Source: Lanius collurio
Taxonomy: Eukaryota; Chordata; Aves; Passeriformes; Laniidae
Assembly (NCBI GenBank): GCA_020086605.1
Contig: JACBWW010000015.1
Coordinates: 10,947,511 to 11,011,510 of the forward strand
DNA: 64,000 nt
Direction of reading: 5' to 3'
Of the stretch, positions 61,936 to 64,000 are shown piece after piece. A program made the translations under genes and the position numbers. A model generated the notes under the pieces. It was not told the DNA's origin. It did not search any database and saw nothing but the letters and a program-made list of their open reading frames with translations. The number at the start of each line of letters is the position of its first letter. The stretch's first letter is position 1.

Positions 61936-64000
61936 GAGACCTGCTTTCACCTAACTTCCATCTGTGCTCTGCTTTACTCTTGCCTGCCACCTGGAATTTC
62001 TGCCATTCCCTGCAGCTTTTGAAATCATTGTTTCTTTTCAGAAGGCTCATGTTACGCCAAGGCTCATGCAATATTTCTTTTCTGAGCCAGTGATGTTAAG
62101 TTCAATTTTAAGGATGGGTATGCCTTTTTCCCCATATCTTCTCTTTAGTCTTTTTGTCAGGTTTGCTTATCATAAATGTGTATCACTTGGGTTAAGATTA
62201 CCTAGTTTTAAAATCTAGCCATGCACTAAATACGGATATTATACACACCTAAATATATACATGTATTTAAGGGAATGTCACTTTGGATATTCTTTACAGT
62301 GATCTGTCAGGTTTTTCTGACCATATGAAGGTAATCAACAGTTTCCACTACTTGGAAAAAAGTCAAAGGCAATCAGTATAAATGGTTAGTGATAGCAAAG
62401 CAAAAATATAAAGAAATCCGAAAATGAACCTCTGGGAACCTCTAACCGTTGTCATAGAATGGCTGTAAATTGGTAACAGCCATATACTGAAAAAAAGATA
62501 CAGTGATAATATTTGTAGGGTCTGCAAGATGATTCCATACAACATAAATCTAGTCTGAGAAAACTTACAAAGATTAAGAATAGCTATTTTGAATACATGG
62601 TAGGTAGCAGGGATTTGTTTAGGTATCTAAATCTGGAAATGTCAGCTTTCAAACAAACCTCTAACTATAAAATTTTCATTGTCTTCTTTTTCACATGTAC
62701 ATGCTTTTTCCACAGTTCAAAGACTGATTGATTACCAGAGCAAACCCTGTGAGAAAAATGAAAAAACAAATGCAGGATTCATTCAGGCTCTGCTCTAGTT
62801 CCAGTCTTGAGATCCCCTATCTCACTAAAATTATTCTGTATGTTTGAGCTTTAGTGGTTCTGGAGATTTTAACTTGATATAGATAAAAGACAGAAGAAGA
62901 GAGCAACCTCAAGGTCGGACATAGGGAATACTATACTGACTTCAGATTTTTAAATACTGATTCAGTGCCTACCAGTCCAACTTACTAAATAATTTCTAGC
63001 AAGAATCTAATCTATTAATATACTGCTCCAGAGTGCACAATGTCTGATTCATAAAGGTGGGAATCTTTTGAAAAGTCCGCTTTTAAAAAAGGTGTTTGCA
63101 CTATCTTATGGAAGGACTCAAAATGTTTTAATCATGGAAGCAGCCTTCTGAAAAAAATCAAGTTTGGGTTTAAAGATATAAGAATATTGGCTATGCAAAG
63201 CTCTAGGTTTTACCTGCTTTCATGTTATTTTGTATAATATTACACCACTATAATCTAATATTCTGTTATGGTGTCACAACACAGGAAAAAAATCAGAGCC
63301 AACTGATTACAGATCAGCAGGAACACAGGAGCTGAGAAGGCTTTACAGCATATATGCATATGTAATGTATATTGAAAACTTGAATATACTGGAGTCCTGG
63401 ATTTGCTTGAAAATGAGAGCAAACATCTTGTAGGTGTATTAATGCAATGTATAAAGAACCTCCAAAGCAGACAAGACAAGAATAGGAAGGAAAGGAGAGA
63501 TTTTCAAGTTTTCATGTCAATGTATCTCCAGTAATGGCTAGCTGAGGTAGACATGCAGAGAAACGAGATGGAACACAACATAAATACTTTAAAGGGGAAA
63601 TTTGGAGTGATTCATTTTTTTATCAGTTACAGAAATGAAAGTCACAGTGATGCTAGGTGATTAAACACTATCATCTTACTTGATCAAGCATGTGCACACT
63701 TTGGTAGAACCACCAGAGAGCAACAAAGATGGGGAACAAAAGGTCTGTTAAAAGAAAGAAGACAATGCAGCCCTGAAGAAACTGAGCATGAGCTTGACAT
63801 TCTCAGCTTCCAGTGCCTGCAGTGCAGAGAAATGCTTATATTCTTGACAATTTGCCTTTTAGCACTGTGATGACAGAAGTTTGCTGCTTCTACAGATGGT
63901 GAGGTTGACATCTTTGAAATAATTTAACTTACAATCATTAGTAATTTCATAAATAATAAAAAAAATATAAATACACTTAATTTTTAAAAATTAACATTTT

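Noticed and set aside
61225..62022. Several 70-134 codon open frames at 61.2-62.0 kb
   Set aside because: They lie in a well-preserved CR1 element and are by-products of its composition.

Overview
The window looks like AT-rich, gene-poor nuclear DNA from a bird, probably a passerine. This rests on several CR1 LINE 3' ends (forms of the ATTCTATGATTCT tail and of the TTGGAAGGGACC block), class III-type avian LTRs and an avian-style endogenous retrovirus remnant. There are no bacterial signals: no Shine-Dalgarno operons, no tRNA, no rRNA and no CRISPR. The longest open frames are about 150 codons, so any gene here must be split into exons.

The main result is a multi-exon gene on the minus strand, assembled by eye. 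Core exons at 46.55-46.34, 43.55-43.48, 39.05-38.95, 38.68-38.34, 36.19-36.13, 34.49-34.35, 34.03-33.98, 29.71-29.64 and 25.31-25.26 kb each have an AG acceptor, a GT donor and one open frame. Their splice phases agree from one exon to the next (1-1, 1-1, 1-1, 0-0, 2-2, 2-2, 0-0, 1-1). A probable terminal exon at 11.97-11.79 kb ends in TGA, with AATAAA 14 bases past the stop. Weaker candidates lie at 59.5, 57.65, 51.36, 19.34 and 15.26 kb. I do not recognise the protein family, and the join between 25.3 and 12.0 kb is incomplete.

Layout: 1-11.7 kb is intergenic DNA downstream of the gene, with nothing recognised. From 11.8 to about 59 kb are exons and introns carrying transposable elements: CR1 copies at 17.8, 23.5, 35.2, 41.6-42.4, 50.8, 52.5 and 54.0 kb; a solo LTR with a perfect 5-bp target duplication at 23.9-24.4 kb; an ancient CR1/L3-like LINE at 26.8-29.05 kb; a broken ERV gag-protease-pol relic at 30.1-32.0 kb; an LTR at 39.3-39.8 kb; and a complex repeat/satellite block with strong inverted repeats at 47.8-50.4 kb. 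From 59.5 to 64 kb there is more non-coding DNA with a large CR1 at 61.1-61.9 kb and stretches that resemble conserved non-coding elements.

The window therefore reads as one large, lowly transcribed gene with repeat-filled introns. Exon calls are predictions from splice signals, frame and phase only.
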